A stretch of 64,000 bases of DNA from Pokkaliibacter sp. MBI-7 (GCF_029846635.1 NZ_JARVTG010000001.1:2857001-2921000), one strand, 5' to 3'; shown: positions 33,250 through 42,731, numbered from the stretch's first letter. Numbers and translations are program-made. The notes: generated from the letters alone by a model not told the origin.

Positions 33250-33277
33250 GAAAGCCGACCTTGTGTCGGCTTTTTTG
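33250..33277 (+). terminator. gpt terminator
   Basis: AAAGCCGAC, loop CTTGT, GTCGGCTTT, T-run; 30 bases after the gpt stop. Confidence 0.85.
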
Positions 33278-33376
33278 CATCTTGTTCACCCGTGATCTCC
33301 CGATCTGTCAGTTCAATGACCCACACTGGCTGCACGGCCGCCTCTGCTTGAGTTTCTCTCAGGCTGTCGGCATACA

Positions 33377-33399
33377 AAATACTTTGAAATGTAGTATTT
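33377..33399. promoter_or_regulatory. Inverted repeat upstream of the NAGGN operon
   Basis: AAATACT (33377-33383) and AGTATTT (33393-33399) flank a nine-base spacer in the 277-base AT-rich region between the gpt terminator and the osmolyte operon. It may be an operator or part of an osmotically controlled promoter; no gene is seen in the region. Confidence 0.35.
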
Positions 33400-33554
33400 C
33401 TATATCGATGTAATTTTGTCTGTTTGTTGTCTGGTAAATAACCGTTCTTGTGAACTTAACTGGTATTTGTTAGGGTTTTTAATGATAAATAAATATATAG
33501 AGTTCAAAATAATTTGTTTGTCATCTGATCATAATAAAGAGGAAATAATTAGCC

Positions 33555-35324
33555 ATGTGTGGCCTTGCAGGAGAACTTCGCTTTAACGATGGACCGAGCC
33601 AGCTGGCGATGCTGGAGCGCATGAATCATCGCCATATTCCCCGTGGACCCCATGCGGATGGGGTATTCCATCAGAACCGGGTGAGTCTCGGTCATCGCCG
33701 TCTGAAGGTGATGGATCTGTCCGAGCATTCCCAGCAACCGATGTACGACCCTCACCTTGGCCTCGCCCTGGTGTTCAATGGCGCCATTTATAACTACCGT
33801 GAGTTGCGCCATGAGCTGCAGGGCATGGGTTATGCCTTTTATTCCGACGGTGATACCGAGGTCATCCTCAAGGCCTACCATGCCTGGGGCGAGGCCTGTC
33901 TGCAGCGCTTCAACGGTATGTTTGCCATTGCCATCTGGAATCAGGCCAGCGGAGATCTGTGGCTGGCCCGTGACCGGCTGGGGATCAAGCCGCTGTATTA
34001 CAGTCAGGATGCCGAGCATCTGGTATTTGCCTCGACCCTGCCCGCATTGCTGGAAGACCCGCGCGTCAGCCGTGAGCTGGACGCCGAAGCCCTGCACTTC
34101 TACCTGCATTTTCATTCTGTCGTGCCCGCCCCGCGCACGATGCTCAGGCAGGTAAAAAAGCTGGAGCCGGGCCACTGGCTGCGCGTCACCGCGGATGGCC
34201 GCAGCTGCAAACAGCAGTGGTGGGATCTGGCCTTTGGCATGCAGGAAGAGGATCGCAGCCGTTCCGGGCAGGACTGGGAAGAAGCGCTGCTGGCAGAGCT
34301 GCGTGGCGCGGTAGCGCGGCGTAATGTGGCGGCGGTAGACGTCGGTATTCTGCTGTCCGGTGGTGTCGATTCTTCGCTGCTGACGGCACTGCTGCATGAA
34401 GTCAAACCCGACATCCACACCTTCTCTATCGGTTTTGATGCGGTGAACGGCGAGCAGGGCGATGAGTTTGCCTACTCGGACATCGTAGCCCGCCACTTCA
34501 ACACCCGGCACAGTCAGATTCGCATCGCCCCTGAACGGATGCTGACGGCACTGCCCAAAGCCATTGCGGCCATGTCGGAGCCGATGGTCAGCCATGACTG
34601 CGTGGCCTTTTATCTGCTGTCTGAAGAAGTATCCAAATCCTGTCGGGTGGTGCAGAGCGGTCAGGGGGCGGATGAAATTTTTGCCGGCTATCACTGGTAT
34701 CCACCGCTGGCTGACAGCCATGACGCGGTGGCCAGCTATCGTGCAGCGTTCTTTGACCGCAGTTACGAAGAGTACATCCATACCGTCAAACCCCGGTGGC
34801 AGACTCCTGATCTGGCCGGTGAGTTTGTCCGCAGCCACTTTGCCGCCTTTGGTGCGGATGATCCGGTAGACAAGGCATTGCGACTGGACAGCCAGATCAT
34901 GCTGGTGGATGACCCGGTCAAACGGGTCGATACCATGACGATGGCGCACAGTCTGGAAGCACGGGTGCCCTTCCTTGATCACCAGCTGGTGGAGTTTGCC
35001 GCCCGCATTCCTGCCCGCTACAAGCTGGCCCATGACGGCAAAGGTATCCTCAAACAGGTGGCACGCCGGCTGATTCCCCATGAAGTGATTGATCGTCCCA
35101 AGGGCTACTTTCCGGTACCGGCGCTGAAATACCTGCGCGGGCCGGTGTTGGATCAGGTGCAGGAAGCGCTGATGGGGCGCAAAGCCCGCGAACGCGGACT
35201 GTTCAACACCGATTATGTCGAGCAGCTGCTGGCCCGCCCCGATGACCACATCACCCCATTGCGCGGCTCCAAGCTGTGGCAGCTGGGCCTGCTTGAACTG
35301 TGGCTGCAGGAACAGGGAATCTGA
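33555..35324 (+). CDS. asnO: N-acetylglutaminylglutamine amidotransferase
   Basis: A 589-residue asparagine-synthetase-like enzyme. Cys2 is the N-terminal nucleophile of the glutaminase domain (MCGLAGELRF), FNGAIYNYRELRHEL binds glutamine, and the synthetase domain has the PP-loop VGILLSGGVDSSLLTALL near residue 262. It belongs to the trio form (TIGR03104) that amidates the osmolyte precursor to N-acetylglutaminylglutamine amide, a dipeptide osmoprotectant described in Sinorhizobium and Pseudomonas. It starts an operon with the synthetase at a two-base gap. The AT-rich upstream region with an inverted repeat suggests osmotic control. Confidence 0.92.
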   Translation: MCGLAGELRFNDGPSQLAMLERMNHRHIPRGPHADGVFHQNRVSLGHRRLKVMDLSEHSQQPMYDPHLGLALVFNGAIYNYRELRHELQGMGYAFYSDGDTEVILKAYHAWGEACLQRFNGMFAIAIWNQASGDLWLARDRLGIKPLYYSQDAEHLVFASTLPALLEDPRVSRELDAEALHFYLHFHSVVPAPRTMLRQVKKLEPGHWLRVTADGRSCKQQWWDLAFGMQEEDRSRSGQDWEEALLAELRGAVARRNVAAVDVGILLSGGVDSSLLTALLHEVKPDIHTFSIGFDAVNGEQGDEFAYSDIVARHFNTRHSQIRIAPERMLTALPKAIAAMSEPMVSHDCVAFYLLSEEVSKSCRVVQSGQGADEIFAGYHWYPPLADSHDAVASYRAAFFDRSYEEYIHTVKPRWQTPDLAGEFVRSHFAAFGADDPVDKALRLDSQIMLVDDPVKRVDTMTMAHSLEARVPFLDHQLVEFAARIPARYKLAHDGKGILKQVARRLIPHEVIDRPKGYFPVPALKYLRGPVLDQVQEALMGRKARERGLFNTDYVEQLLARPDDHITPLRGSKLWQLGLLELWLQEQGI

Positions 35325-35326
35325 CC

Positions 35327-37198
35327 GTGAACAAGCTCAAGCGTACGGCGCTTAATGTCATGGACGACCATGTCAGCGAGCCGGAACAGCCATTGTCCCG
35401 CCCGCTGCTCAATAAACGTGGTGTTGCTCCTGCCGCAGGCCGGGGGGAGCGCCAGAGTCGCAGTGAGCGGCAACGGATGCTGCGCCGCCGCCAGCCTTCC
35501 TATGCGCATCTGCAGGCAGCGCGCCATCGCGGTCATGAGCAGGCACCGGCCATCAAGCCCAATGTCAGCCTGCACTGTGGCTGGGGGCGGCTGCTGTTTG
35601 GCCATACTTTTGTCAATGAGCAGGAACTGGCCGCTTCGCTGCTGGAAGAAAGCCAGGGCGAGCGTGATATCGCCTTCTACGTGGCGCGCCCCCATGTGGT
35701 GGTGGGGCATGACCCGCAGCGGCTGTTTCTCGACCCGTCCGACAGCTACCGTCTGTGGCTGAACGAATATCAGCCGCGCCGTGACCGGGTGAAAGGCGTG
35801 CGGGTGCGCCGGCTGCGGACGCTGGCAGATATTGAACAGGTTAATGCCATCTACCAGCGCTGCCGGATGCAGCCACTGGATGTCGATGTGGTGATGGACA
35901 AGCGCAATTCGCAGGAGCAGCTGTATCTGCTGGCCGAAGACGGCCATACCGGCGCGGTGCTCGGCGCGGTGCTGGGGCTCAACCACGGTCTGGCCTTCAA
36001 TGACCCGGAGTCAGGATCCAGCCTGTGGAGTCTGGCGGTGGATCCCGCCTGCCAGATGCCACAGGTAGGGGAAACACTGGTGCGGCATCTGGCCGAGAAG
36101 ATGCAGACCCGTGGCTGCCATTATCTGGACCTGTCGGTGCTGCATACCAATCAGGCTGCCATCGGCCTGTATCAGCGTCTGGGTTTTCGCCAGATTCAGA
36201 CCTTTGCAGTGAAGAAAAAGAATGCCATCAATCAGGCGCTGTATACCGATACCTCGCCGCTGGATGTGCTCAATCCCTATGCCCGCATCATTGTCGATGA
36301 AGCGATCAGTCGCGGTATTCATGTCGAAGTGGAAGATGCCGAGCACAATATCTTCACCCTGAGCTGGGGCGGGCGGCGTATTCGCTGCCATGAAAGTCTC
36401 TCGGACCTGACCCCGGCCACCGCCATGACCCTGTGTCAGAACAAATGGCTGACCCAGCGCTGTCTGCAGCGCGCCGGGCTGAAAACCCCGGCTGGCGTGA
36501 TGCTGGCGGACGGCCAGGACCCGGCGGAACTGCTCGAGACACTGGGCCCGCGACTGGTAGTCAAACCTCACGATGGGGAGCAGGGCAAGGGCATCGCGGT
36601 TGATGTGCGCGATGCCGAAACACTGCGGGCGGCGGTAGAGACAGCGCAGCGCTATTCCTCGCAGGTGCTGATCGAGCCGTTCTGTCAGGGCGACGACCTG
36701 CGCGTGCTGGTCATCAATGACGAAGTGGTAGCCGCTGCGGTACGTCGTCCGGCGACCATTTGTGGCACCGGTCAGCACAGTATTGCCGAGCTGATCGAAC
36801 GCACCAGCCGCCGGCGGGCCGCCATGACCGGCGGTGAAAGTACCATACCGATGGACAGCGAAACCCGTCGTTGTGTCGAGGCGGCGGGTTATCAGCTGGA
36901 GGATGTGCTGGCCGAAGGGCGCAGTCTGGCGGTACGCAAGACTGCCAATCTGCATACTGGCGGCACACTGGAGGACGTCACCACGGTGCTGCATCCGGCG
37001 CTGCGCGAAGCGGCTCTGCGTGCGGCGCGGGCGCTGCAGATTCCGGTTACGGGTATCGACATGCTGGTGCCTGACCCGACCCTGCCCGATTACGTGCTGA
37101 TCGAAGCCAACGAGCGTCCCGGGCTGGCCAATCATGAGCCGCACCCGACAGCACAGCGTTTTATCGACATGTTATTTCCCACCACCCGCCAGCACTGA
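35327..37198 (+). CDS. ngg: N-acetylglutaminylglutamine synthetase (GNAT/ATP-grasp fusion)
   Basis: A 623-residue bifunctional enzyme. The N-terminal half is a GNAT acetyltransferase (about residues 140-300, with QMPQVGETLVRHLAEKM and NQAAIGLYQRLGFRQIQTF), the C-terminal half an ATP-grasp ligase (about 360-620, with RLVVKPHDGEQGKGIAVDV and PDYVLIEANERPGLANHEPH). It makes the acetylated Gln-Gln dipeptide that AsnO amidates. The start is GTG 35327 with AGGGAA at 35312-35317; an ATG in frame upstream lies inside the previous gene. Second gene of the NAGGN operon (TIGR03103-like). Confidence 0.9.
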   Translation: MNKLKRTALNVMDDHVSEPEQPLSRPLLNKRGVAPAAGRGERQSRSERQRMLRRRQPSYAHLQAARHRGHEQAPAIKPNVSLHCGWGRLLFGHTFVNEQELAASLLEESQGERDIAFYVARPHVVVGHDPQRLFLDPSDSYRLWLNEYQPRRDRVKGVRVRRLRTLADIEQVNAIYQRCRMQPLDVDVVMDKRNSQEQLYLLAEDGHTGAVLGAVLGLNHGLAFNDPESGSSLWSLAVDPACQMPQVGETLVRHLAEKMQTRGCHYLDLSVLHTNQAAIGLYQRLGFRQIQTFAVKKKNAINQALYTDTSPLDVLNPYARIIVDEAISRGIHVEVEDAEHNIFTLSWGGRRIRCHESLSDLTPATAMTLCQNKWLTQRCLQRAGLKTPAGVMLADGQDPAELLETLGPRLVVKPHDGEQGKGIAVDVRDAETLRAAVETAQRYSSQVLIEPFCQGDDLRVLVINDEVVAAAVRRPATICGTGQHSIAELIERTSRRRAAMTGGESTIPMDSETRRCVEAAGYQLEDVLAEGRSLAVRKTANLHTGGTLEDVTTVLHPALREAALRAARALQIPVTGIDMLVPDPTLPDYVLIEANERPGLANHEPHPTAQRFIDMLFPTTRQH

Positions 37199-37333
37199 AC
37201 ACCGCTGAACCTGCCTGCGCCCCTCCCGTTGCGGCGCAGGTGAGGCCCGCGAGTGCCAGATGCGTAAGGCAATGGATCACCTCACCGCATGGGCCGCCTG
37301 GCCTGTGCGGGCTGACCAAAAAAGGATATGCCC

Positions 37334-38512
37334 ATGCTACCCAAACTCCCTGCCATCGATACCCACTATCTCACCCGTCGCCTGCTGGATATGCTGGCGA
37401 TCCCGTCTCCCACTGGCTTTACCGACAGCATCGTCTATTACGTCGGGCGCTGTCTGGAGGAGCTGGGGGTGGGATACACCCTCAGCCGCCGCGGTACCCT
37501 CTGTGCAACCCTGCCCGGTGAAGTGGCCGGACCGAAACGTGCCCTGGTCACCCACCTCGATACCATTGGCGCTATGGTGCGCGAGATCAAACCGAATGGC
37601 CGGCTGGCGATCACGCCCATCGGCCACTGGTCCAGCCGTTTTGCCGAGGGCGGGCGGGTCACTCTGTTCGGTGAGCGTATCCAGTACCGTGGTACGGTAC
37701 TGCCGCTGATGGCGGCCGGACATGCTTTCAACGAGGCTATTGATACTCAGCCGGTGAACTGGGATCAGGTAGAGGTGCGGCTGGATGTGGCGGTGCAGAG
37801 TGCTGACGATGTCCGCGCGGCCGGGCTGGAAGTGGGGGACTTCGTCGCGTTTGATGCGCACCCGGAAATCACCGATACCGGCTTTATCATTTCCCGTCAT
37901 CTGGATAATAAGGCCGGAGCAGCGTCAGTGCTGGCGACGCTGGAGGCCATGCAGCGCCATCAGCTCAAGCCGCGGCTGACCACCGAGGTGCTTTTTACCC
38001 TGTCAGAAGAGGTGGGCTCTGGCGCAGGCCATGCGCTGGATGATGACATTACCGAGTTTGTCGGCATTGATATCGGCCCGGTGGCCAGTGGCCAGAACGC
38101 GCGGGAAACCGGGGTGACGGTCGCGATGAAAGACTCCAGCGGGCCGTTTGACTATCACCTCAGTCATCATCTGATCGACCTGTGCCGTCGCCACGATATT
38201 CCCTGGCAACGGGATGTGTTCCGCTTCTATTACAGTGATGCGGTGTCGGCGGTGCAGGCCGGACATGATATCCGCCCGGCGCTGATCACCTTCGGTACCG
38301 ATGCCACCCACGGCTACGAACGCACCCATCTGCATGCGCTGGAATCCTGTGCCCGACTGATGGGCGCCTATCTGCTCAGCGATCTGGCCTGGAAGGCGGA
38401 CCGGCAGCAGGACGTACCGCTGCAGGAGTTTGCTGCCAAAATCAGTGAGCAGGAGCCGCAGGCGATGCCCAGAGAGCTGCCAGAGGCTGTGATTCTGACG
38501 CCAACAAAGTAA
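37334..38512 (+). CDS. M42-family peptidase of the NAGGN system
   Basis: A 392-residue cocatalytic zinc aminopeptidase-like protein of family M42 (trio_M42-type, TIGR03106). Metal ligand regions are VTHLDTIGAM, RHLDNKAGAAS and LSEEVGSGAGHA, with GIDIGPVASG and THGYERTHLHALE later. It is the third gene of the NAGGN trio and is thought to turn over the osmolyte or a precursor; that role is inferred from conserved linkage. ATG 37334 is seven bases after AAGGA; ATG 37328 is possible but too close to it. The 135-base gap to ngg could hold a separate signal. Confidence 0.88.
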   Translation: MLPKLPAIDTHYLTRRLLDMLAIPSPTGFTDSIVYYVGRCLEELGVGYTLSRRGTLCATLPGEVAGPKRALVTHLDTIGAMVREIKPNGRLAITPIGHWSSRFAEGGRVTLFGERIQYRGTVLPLMAAGHAFNEAIDTQPVNWDQVEVRLDVAVQSADDVRAAGLEVGDFVAFDAHPEITDTGFIISRHLDNKAGAASVLATLEAMQRHQLKPRLTTEVLFTLSEEVGSGAGHALDDDITEFVGIDIGPVASGQNARETGVTVAMKDSSGPFDYHLSHHLIDLCRRHDIPWQRDVFRFYYSDAVSAVQAGHDIRPALITFGTDATHGYERTHLHALESCARLMGAYLLSDLAWKADRQQDVPLQEFAAKISEQEPQAMPRELPEAVILTPTK

Positions 38513-38625
38513 GGGATTCCGCCGCCGTCTCTTGGTTAGTTGAGTATCTGGCCTATACTGAGTCAATCGGGCAGGGCGGCTGGCTCTGCACCCGGCGAGG
38601 TGACAAAAGGCTAAGGAGACGGGTC

Positions 38626-39447
38626 ATGTCGGTAGAATCACTCTTCAATAACGTATACAACCTGCCCAGCATCCCGAAAGTGGTGCAGGAGCTGACGGAA
38701 AGTTTTGGTTCGGACAAGGCCAACGCCGACGAAATCGCCAGCAAGATTGCCAAGGATCAGGCCTTCGCGGCCAAGGTACTGCGACTGGCGAACTCCGCCC
38801 GCTACGGCGTCGGCCGTAAAATCGCTTCCATCAGCAACGCCGTGGTGCTGCTGGGAGTCTCGCAACTGCGTACACTGGTGACGGCTTCGGGTATGACCTC
38901 GGCCTTTGTGGATGTTCCCGGCCTTGATAAACGCCAGTTCTGGAAAGATACCTTCAACGTCGCCAGCCTGTGCAAGATGCTTGGCAAACATGCCAAGGTG
39001 GACCGCGAAGTGGCCTTCACCTGCGGCATGATGCACTCCATCGGTGAGCTGCTGATTCATATGGGCGAACCAGACAAGGCAAGCAAGATCGATACGCTGG
39101 TGGCACACGGCGGCAACCGCGTTGAACTGCAGGAAAACATGCTGGGCTATCACTATGCCGATGTCGGTGTCGAGCTGGCCCGCCGCTGGAAATTCCCCGA
39201 AGAAATTCAGGAAGCTATCCGTGGGCAGATCAAGCCGCTGGAAGGTGGATTCTCCGCCTATGCGGCGCTGATCTACCTGGCCACCTATATCAACGAATGC
39301 GACAAGAAGGGTCAGAGCGAAGAGGAGCAGATGGCCCACTTCCCCATGGATCTGGCGAAAAAGCTGAACCTGGACCTGAGCAAGGTATTTGATGACTGGA
39401 CCACACTCAAATCCGAAGAGGACGATATCGACGCCTTGCTGAGCTAA
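38626..39447 (+). CDS. HDOD-domain protein
   Basis: A 273-residue protein built of one HDOD domain: LPSIPKVVQELTESFGS at the start, ISNAVVLLGVSQLRTLVTAS in the middle, and MMHSIGELLIHMGEPDKASK near 140. HDOD proteins are non-catalytic relatives of HD phosphohydrolases and act in signalling, often with c-di-GMP or chemotaxis. A methyl-accepting chemotaxis gene lies next on the same strand beyond the IS. GGAG (38615-38618) precedes the ATG. Its natural terminator has been split by the insertion of the IS4 element. Confidence 0.88.
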   Translation: MSVESLFNNVYNLPSIPKVVQELTESFGSDKANADEIASKIAKDQAFAAKVLRLANSARYGVGRKIASISNAVVLLGVSQLRTLVTASGMTSAFVDVPGLDKRQFWKDTFNVASLCKMLGKHAKVDREVAFTCGMMHSIGELLIHMGEPDKASKIDTLVAHGGNRVELQENMLGYHYADVGVELARRWKFPEEIQEAIRGQIKPLEGGFSAYAALIYLATYINECDKKGQSEEEQMAHFPMDLAKKLNLDLSKVFDDWTTLKSEEDDIDALLS

Positions 39448-39467
39448 GCCCTTTCCTGCAAAGTGGG

Positions 39468-39477
39468 CCCGTTCGGG
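39468..39477. repeat. Left target-site duplication of the IS element
   Basis: CCCGTTCGGG directly precedes the left IS tip and is repeated exactly at 40904-40913 after the right tip. Ten bases fits IS4-family elements. The sequence is the apex of an intrinsic terminator stem (AAAGTGGGCCCG pairs with CGGGTCCACTTT beyond the IS). Confidence 0.9.
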
Positions 39478-39478
39478 T

Positions 39479-39510
39479 AATGCCAGTCAGTTAAGCTGAC
39501 TGGCATTTTT
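39479..39510 (+). terminator. Terminator formed by the left IS tip
   Basis: AATGCCAGTCAG, loop TTAAG, CTGACTGGCATT, then T residues. It uses the inverted repeat itself plus an internal copy and faces transcription coming from the HDOD gene. Confidence 0.7.
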
Positions 39511-40845
39511 ATTTCTGGTCGGATACTTGGACGGCTTGGGCTTGACCACCCGCGGGTAACTGCGCTCCTCACGTCGATGAGGCAGGACGTAGTGCATGGC
39601 CGAAGCCTGTAGTTCAGCCAGGTAGCGAGGGATGTTGCCTGGATGATTCAAAGAGACCCCGTTCAAGAAGCCCAGGATCGCCCAGGTGCAGGCGGTGAAA
39701 CTCATTTCGCAGGGGGAGATGCCAGGGCAGTGGCGACTCATTTCCAGCATTTGATAACGCAGCAGATTGTACCCCAGCAGTACGCCCCACAGCTCTTGTT
39801 CAATCATCTCCGGCGTTTTACTGCGCAGTGTGTAGTGACCCGCGAGCATGCCTTGCTTCATTTCTCGATAGCCCAATTCGATTTCCCAACGCTGGCTGTA
39901 CAGATCCACGATGTCATCTGGCGGAAAGCGCAGAGGATCGATCATCGAAGTCAGTACTTGCCGGACTTTGCCCTTGATGGTCTTGCTTAATAACCTGGCC
40001 TGTAGCGTGTCGGGCAGCTCGGGCCATTGCTTACGCGCCTGCGGCGAGGTCTTTAGCGAGACGATGGCATCCTGGCGTCCCAGCTTGTATAGCACCTCAT
40101 ATTGAGCATCCTTGCGCAGCGGCAGTAGCCAATGGCGCTGAGTGCCTGTTTGTTGCCAGCGATGAAGAAGCCCCAGCGAATAGAAGCCACGGTCGAACAA
40201 GGTCAGCGAGTGATCGGGTGTGCTGTCGATCAGTTGTTCGGCCAGCTTCATCTCGTTGCTGTGGTAGCCGGCAAAAGCACTGCTCACCAGCATGTGACTG
40301 GTCAGTTCCATCTGGCAGACCATGCGCACTTGAGGAAAGCCGGTATCGCCATGCTGGTTACTGGCACTGCCATAGTGCTTGCGGTTGTCGTCCGTATCCG
40401 GTGTGCGCCAGACCACGCCATCGACACTGAGCAGGCGCAAACCCGCCCAGGTGGGGTGATTGGCGCTGGCATGCCAGCGTTGTTGCGTCAGGGAAAAGAC
40501 TTCTCGCACCGCCGCACTGCCCAAGCGTTGCCGACCTTGCACGATGGCACTGGGTGCTACCAATGGCCTCTGTCCAGGCAGCATGATGCCCATACGGCTA
40601 GCGGCATCCCAGGCTGACATCCGGCGAAACAACGCCATGGCGATCACGCACCAGATCATGGCTTCAAGGGGGAGACGTCGCTTACGTAAGGTCGCCACTC
40701 CCGCCGTTTCCAGTGCGGTGCTGACCAGGTCTGGATCAAGCAGCGCCCCCAGTTCATCAAGGGCGTGAGTAGTAGAAGCGGCTTCGTGAGTCAGTGCCAA
40801 GGCGCGGGACAGTCGCATAAAAAATCCGATGCTCAAAACAAGCAT
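39487..40845 (-). CDS. IS4-family transposase
   Basis: A 452-residue DDE transposase. The first catalytic Asp is in LLSVDGVVWRTPDT, the second in LTLFDRGFYSLGLL, and the IS4 signature Y-(2)-R-(3)-E-(6)-K reads YSQRWEIELGYREMKQG near residue 315. The stop codon lies inside the left inverted repeat (TGA at 39487-39489), typical for compact IS elements. The N-terminal part carries a helical DNA-binding region. No frameshift is apparent, so the element is probably still mobile. Confidence 0.93.
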   Translation of the reverse strand: MLVLSIGFFMRLSRALALTHEAASTTHALDELGALLDPDLVSTALETAGVATLRKRRLPLEAMIWCVIAMALFRRMSAWDAASRMGIMLPGQRPLVAPSAIVQGRQRLGSAAVREVFSLTQQRWHASANHPTWAGLRLLSVDGVVWRTPDTDDNRKHYGSASNQHGDTGFPQVRMVCQMELTSHMLVSSAFAGYHSNEMKLAEQLIDSTPDHSLTLFDRGFYSLGLLHRWQQTGTQRHWLLPLRKDAQYEVLYKLGRQDAIVSLKTSPQARKQWPELPDTLQARLLSKTIKGKVRQVLTSMIDPLRFPPDDIVDLYSQRWEIELGYREMKQGMLAGHYTLRSKTPEMIEQELWGVLLGYNLLRYQMLEMSRHCPGISPCEMSFTACTWAILGFLNGVSLNHPGNIPRYLAELQASAMHYVLPHRREERSYPRVVKPKPSKYPTRNKNASQLN

Positions 40846-40903
40846 CGGATTTTCGTTTCAGGGCGCAAAAGGTCAAGCTGTTGGGCTTAACTGACTGGCA
40901 TTA

Positions 40904-40913
40904 CCCGTTCGGG
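40904..40913. repeat. Right target-site duplication of the IS element
   Basis: Exact copy of CCCGTTCGGG (39468-39477). It is followed by TCCACTTTTT, the other half of the terminator that the IS interrupts. Confidence 0.9.
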
Positions 40914-41053
40914 TCCACTTTTTCCTGCCAGATTTTGTTCAACATCAGTCAATCGATGCTTTGATAAAAAGTCAGGATTGACGCCATCCGTTGCTCTCCC
41001 TAGTATCCCCAGCAATATAGATATGTTCATTTTTTGAACAAGGATTAGTGCTT

Positions 41054-42670
41054 ATGTTGCCCAAAAACTCTCAACTCAAGCCGGTACTGATAGGCTTTAA
41101 CGCCATCATGATTGCGCTGCTGCTGGCATTGGCGCTGGTCAGCTATATCAGTCTCAACCATATTGTCGAAGATGATGACTACGAGCATCTGATTGTCGGT
41201 GGTTTGACCTCCAACCTGACCGAAGCCCGTTTCCATGTGGTGCAGGTACAGCAGTTCCTGACCGATGCCAGCGCTACCGGCGACCGCGATGGCTTTGATG
41301 ATGCCAAGGAGCATTATCAGGCGCTGCAGGCCAATCTGGATGAAATCCAGCGAATCGATACAGCGTTCGGGAACGATATCAGCCGCACCCGTTCACTGGC
41401 AGAACAGTACTATCAGATCGGCCAGAAAATGGCGGAAGCCTACATTACTCAGGGTCGTGAGGTGGGTAATGCACTGATGAAGCAGCCCGATACCGGCTTT
41501 GACGATCGCGCGCTGGCGCTGGCGGAGCAGCTGGATGTGCTGGTTAAAGATGTACAGCAACGTAATCAGAAACTGGTTACCGAGAACATGAGCGACATCC
41601 TGGCTCTGCGTAATCTAATCGTCGGCATGGCGATTGGTCTGGGTGTGCTGGTGCTGCTTGGCGGCAGCGCGCTCTACCGTCGGGTATTCGGTATTCTCGG
41701 TGGTGAGCCGGCACAGGCCGTTAATCTGGCGCACCGCATTGCTGCCGGTGATCTGAGCCAGCGTATTTCCGGTACGCCGGGCAGTCTGCTGGCAGCACTG
41801 GAGCAGATGCAGGATCAGCTGAAGAGCGTCACCGGCAATATCCGCAGCCTGTCACGGGAAGTGCAGGACAGTTCCGAGCATCTGTCTGAGGCCTCACAGG
41901 CCATGCAGCACAGCGTGCACTCGCAGAACGACGCAACCCGCGCCATGTCGGTCACCGCCGAGGAAATGTTCCAGGGTATCGAGCAGCTGAGCCACGAAGT
42001 ATCTGTGGTGGGCCGCCAGACCGAAGAGGCACAGAACACCATCAACGAATGTGAAGAGGTGATTCGCACTTCTGCCTCGGATATCCGCTCCATCGCCGAC
42101 TATATCGGTAACGCCGCCGAGAAGGTGCACGCTCTCAATCGTCAGACCGATGAGATTGCCAGCATCACCCGTACCATCCACGAAATTGCCGACCAGACCA
42201 ACCTGCTGGCACTGAATGCGGCCATTGAAGCTGCCCGTGCCGGAGAGACTGGCCGGGGCTTTGCGGTGGTGGCGGATGAAGTGCGCAGTCTGGCGGGGCG
42301 GACCGGCTCGGCTACGGTAGAAATTTCCAGCCAGATCGACACCATCCGTCAGGGTATGGAGCAGGTAGTGAAGGTCATGGAGCAGAGTGTGGAAGCCTCA
42401 CGCCGTGGCGTGGCACAAACTGACGTCACCAGTCAGGCGATTGGTGGTATTCGCGACAATACTGTGCATATCAATCAGCATGTGCAGGGCATTGTGGTGG
42501 CATTGCAACAGCAGCAGGCCGCGATGGGCGATATGACCCAGCGTATCGAGCTGATCGCCACCATGACTGGCAGTAATCAGGATGCGGTAGACAAAACCGT
42601 CACGGCTTCGGGTGATCTGCGAGATCATGCCCGCGAGCTGAGTGATGCTGTCAGTATTTTTAAAGCCTGA
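41054..42670 (+). CDS. Methyl-accepting chemotaxis protein
   Basis: A 538-residue chemoreceptor. TM1 lies at about residues 10-33 (VLIGFNAIMIALLLALALVS), a periplasmic helical sensor of some 160 residues follows, TM2 is at about 190-213 (LIVGMAIGLGVLVLLGGSAL), then HAMP and the cytoplasmic coiled coil with the hairpin tip EIADQTNLLALNAAIEAARA (about residue 380). ATG 41054 fits AAGGA at 41039-41043; the in-frame GTG 41048 is too near. The ligand is unknown. It is separated from the HDOD gene only by the IS, so both may have formed one signalling block. Confidence 0.93.
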   Translation: MLPKNSQLKPVLIGFNAIMIALLLALALVSYISLNHIVEDDDYEHLIVGGLTSNLTEARFHVVQVQQFLTDASATGDRDGFDDAKEHYQALQANLDEIQRIDTAFGNDISRTRSLAEQYYQIGQKMAEAYITQGREVGNALMKQPDTGFDDRALALAEQLDVLVKDVQQRNQKLVTENMSDILALRNLIVGMAIGLGVLVLLGGSALYRRVFGILGGEPAQAVNLAHRIAAGDLSQRISGTPGSLLAALEQMQDQLKSVTGNIRSLSREVQDSSEHLSEASQAMQHSVHSQNDATRAMSVTAEEMFQGIEQLSHEVSVVGRQTEEAQNTINECEEVIRTSASDIRSIADYIGNAAEKVHALNRQTDEIASITRTIHEIADQTNLLALNAAIEAARAGETGRGFAVVADEVRSLAGRTGSATVEISSQIDTIRQGMEQVVKVMEQSVEASRRGVAQTDVTSQAIGGIRDNTVHINQHVQGIVVALQQQQAAMGDMTQRIELIATMTGSNQDAVDKTVTASGDLRDHARELSDAVSIFKA

Positions 42671-42691
42671 CAGCGCTGATGTTGACGCGAT

Positions 42692-42731
42692 AACGCCCGG
42701 GCAGGCTGACCTGCCCGGGCGTTCTTTTTTG
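42692..42731 (+). terminator. Terminator after the chemoreceptor
   Basis: AACGCCCGGGCAGG and CCTGCCCGGGCGTT around a four-base loop, then a C and six T residues. Confidence 0.92.

Larger units (their letters stand above)
39478..40903. mobile_element. IS4-family insertion sequence, 1426 bp
   Basis: Terminal inverted repeats TAATGCCAGTCAGTTAAGC at both tips, a 10-base target duplication (CCCGTTCGGG) and a single DDE transposase on the minus strand. It looks complete and recent: the target copies are identical and the transposase frame is intact. The left tip also contains TGCCAGTCAG, TTAAG, CTGACTGGCA followed by a T-run (39479-39510), a terminator that can stop host read-through from the HDOD gene. 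Confidence 0.93.

Noticed and set aside
33549..35249. A 566-codon open frame opposite asnO
   Set aside because: Antisense shadow of a strongly conserved enzyme; no ribosome binding site or recognisable domain.
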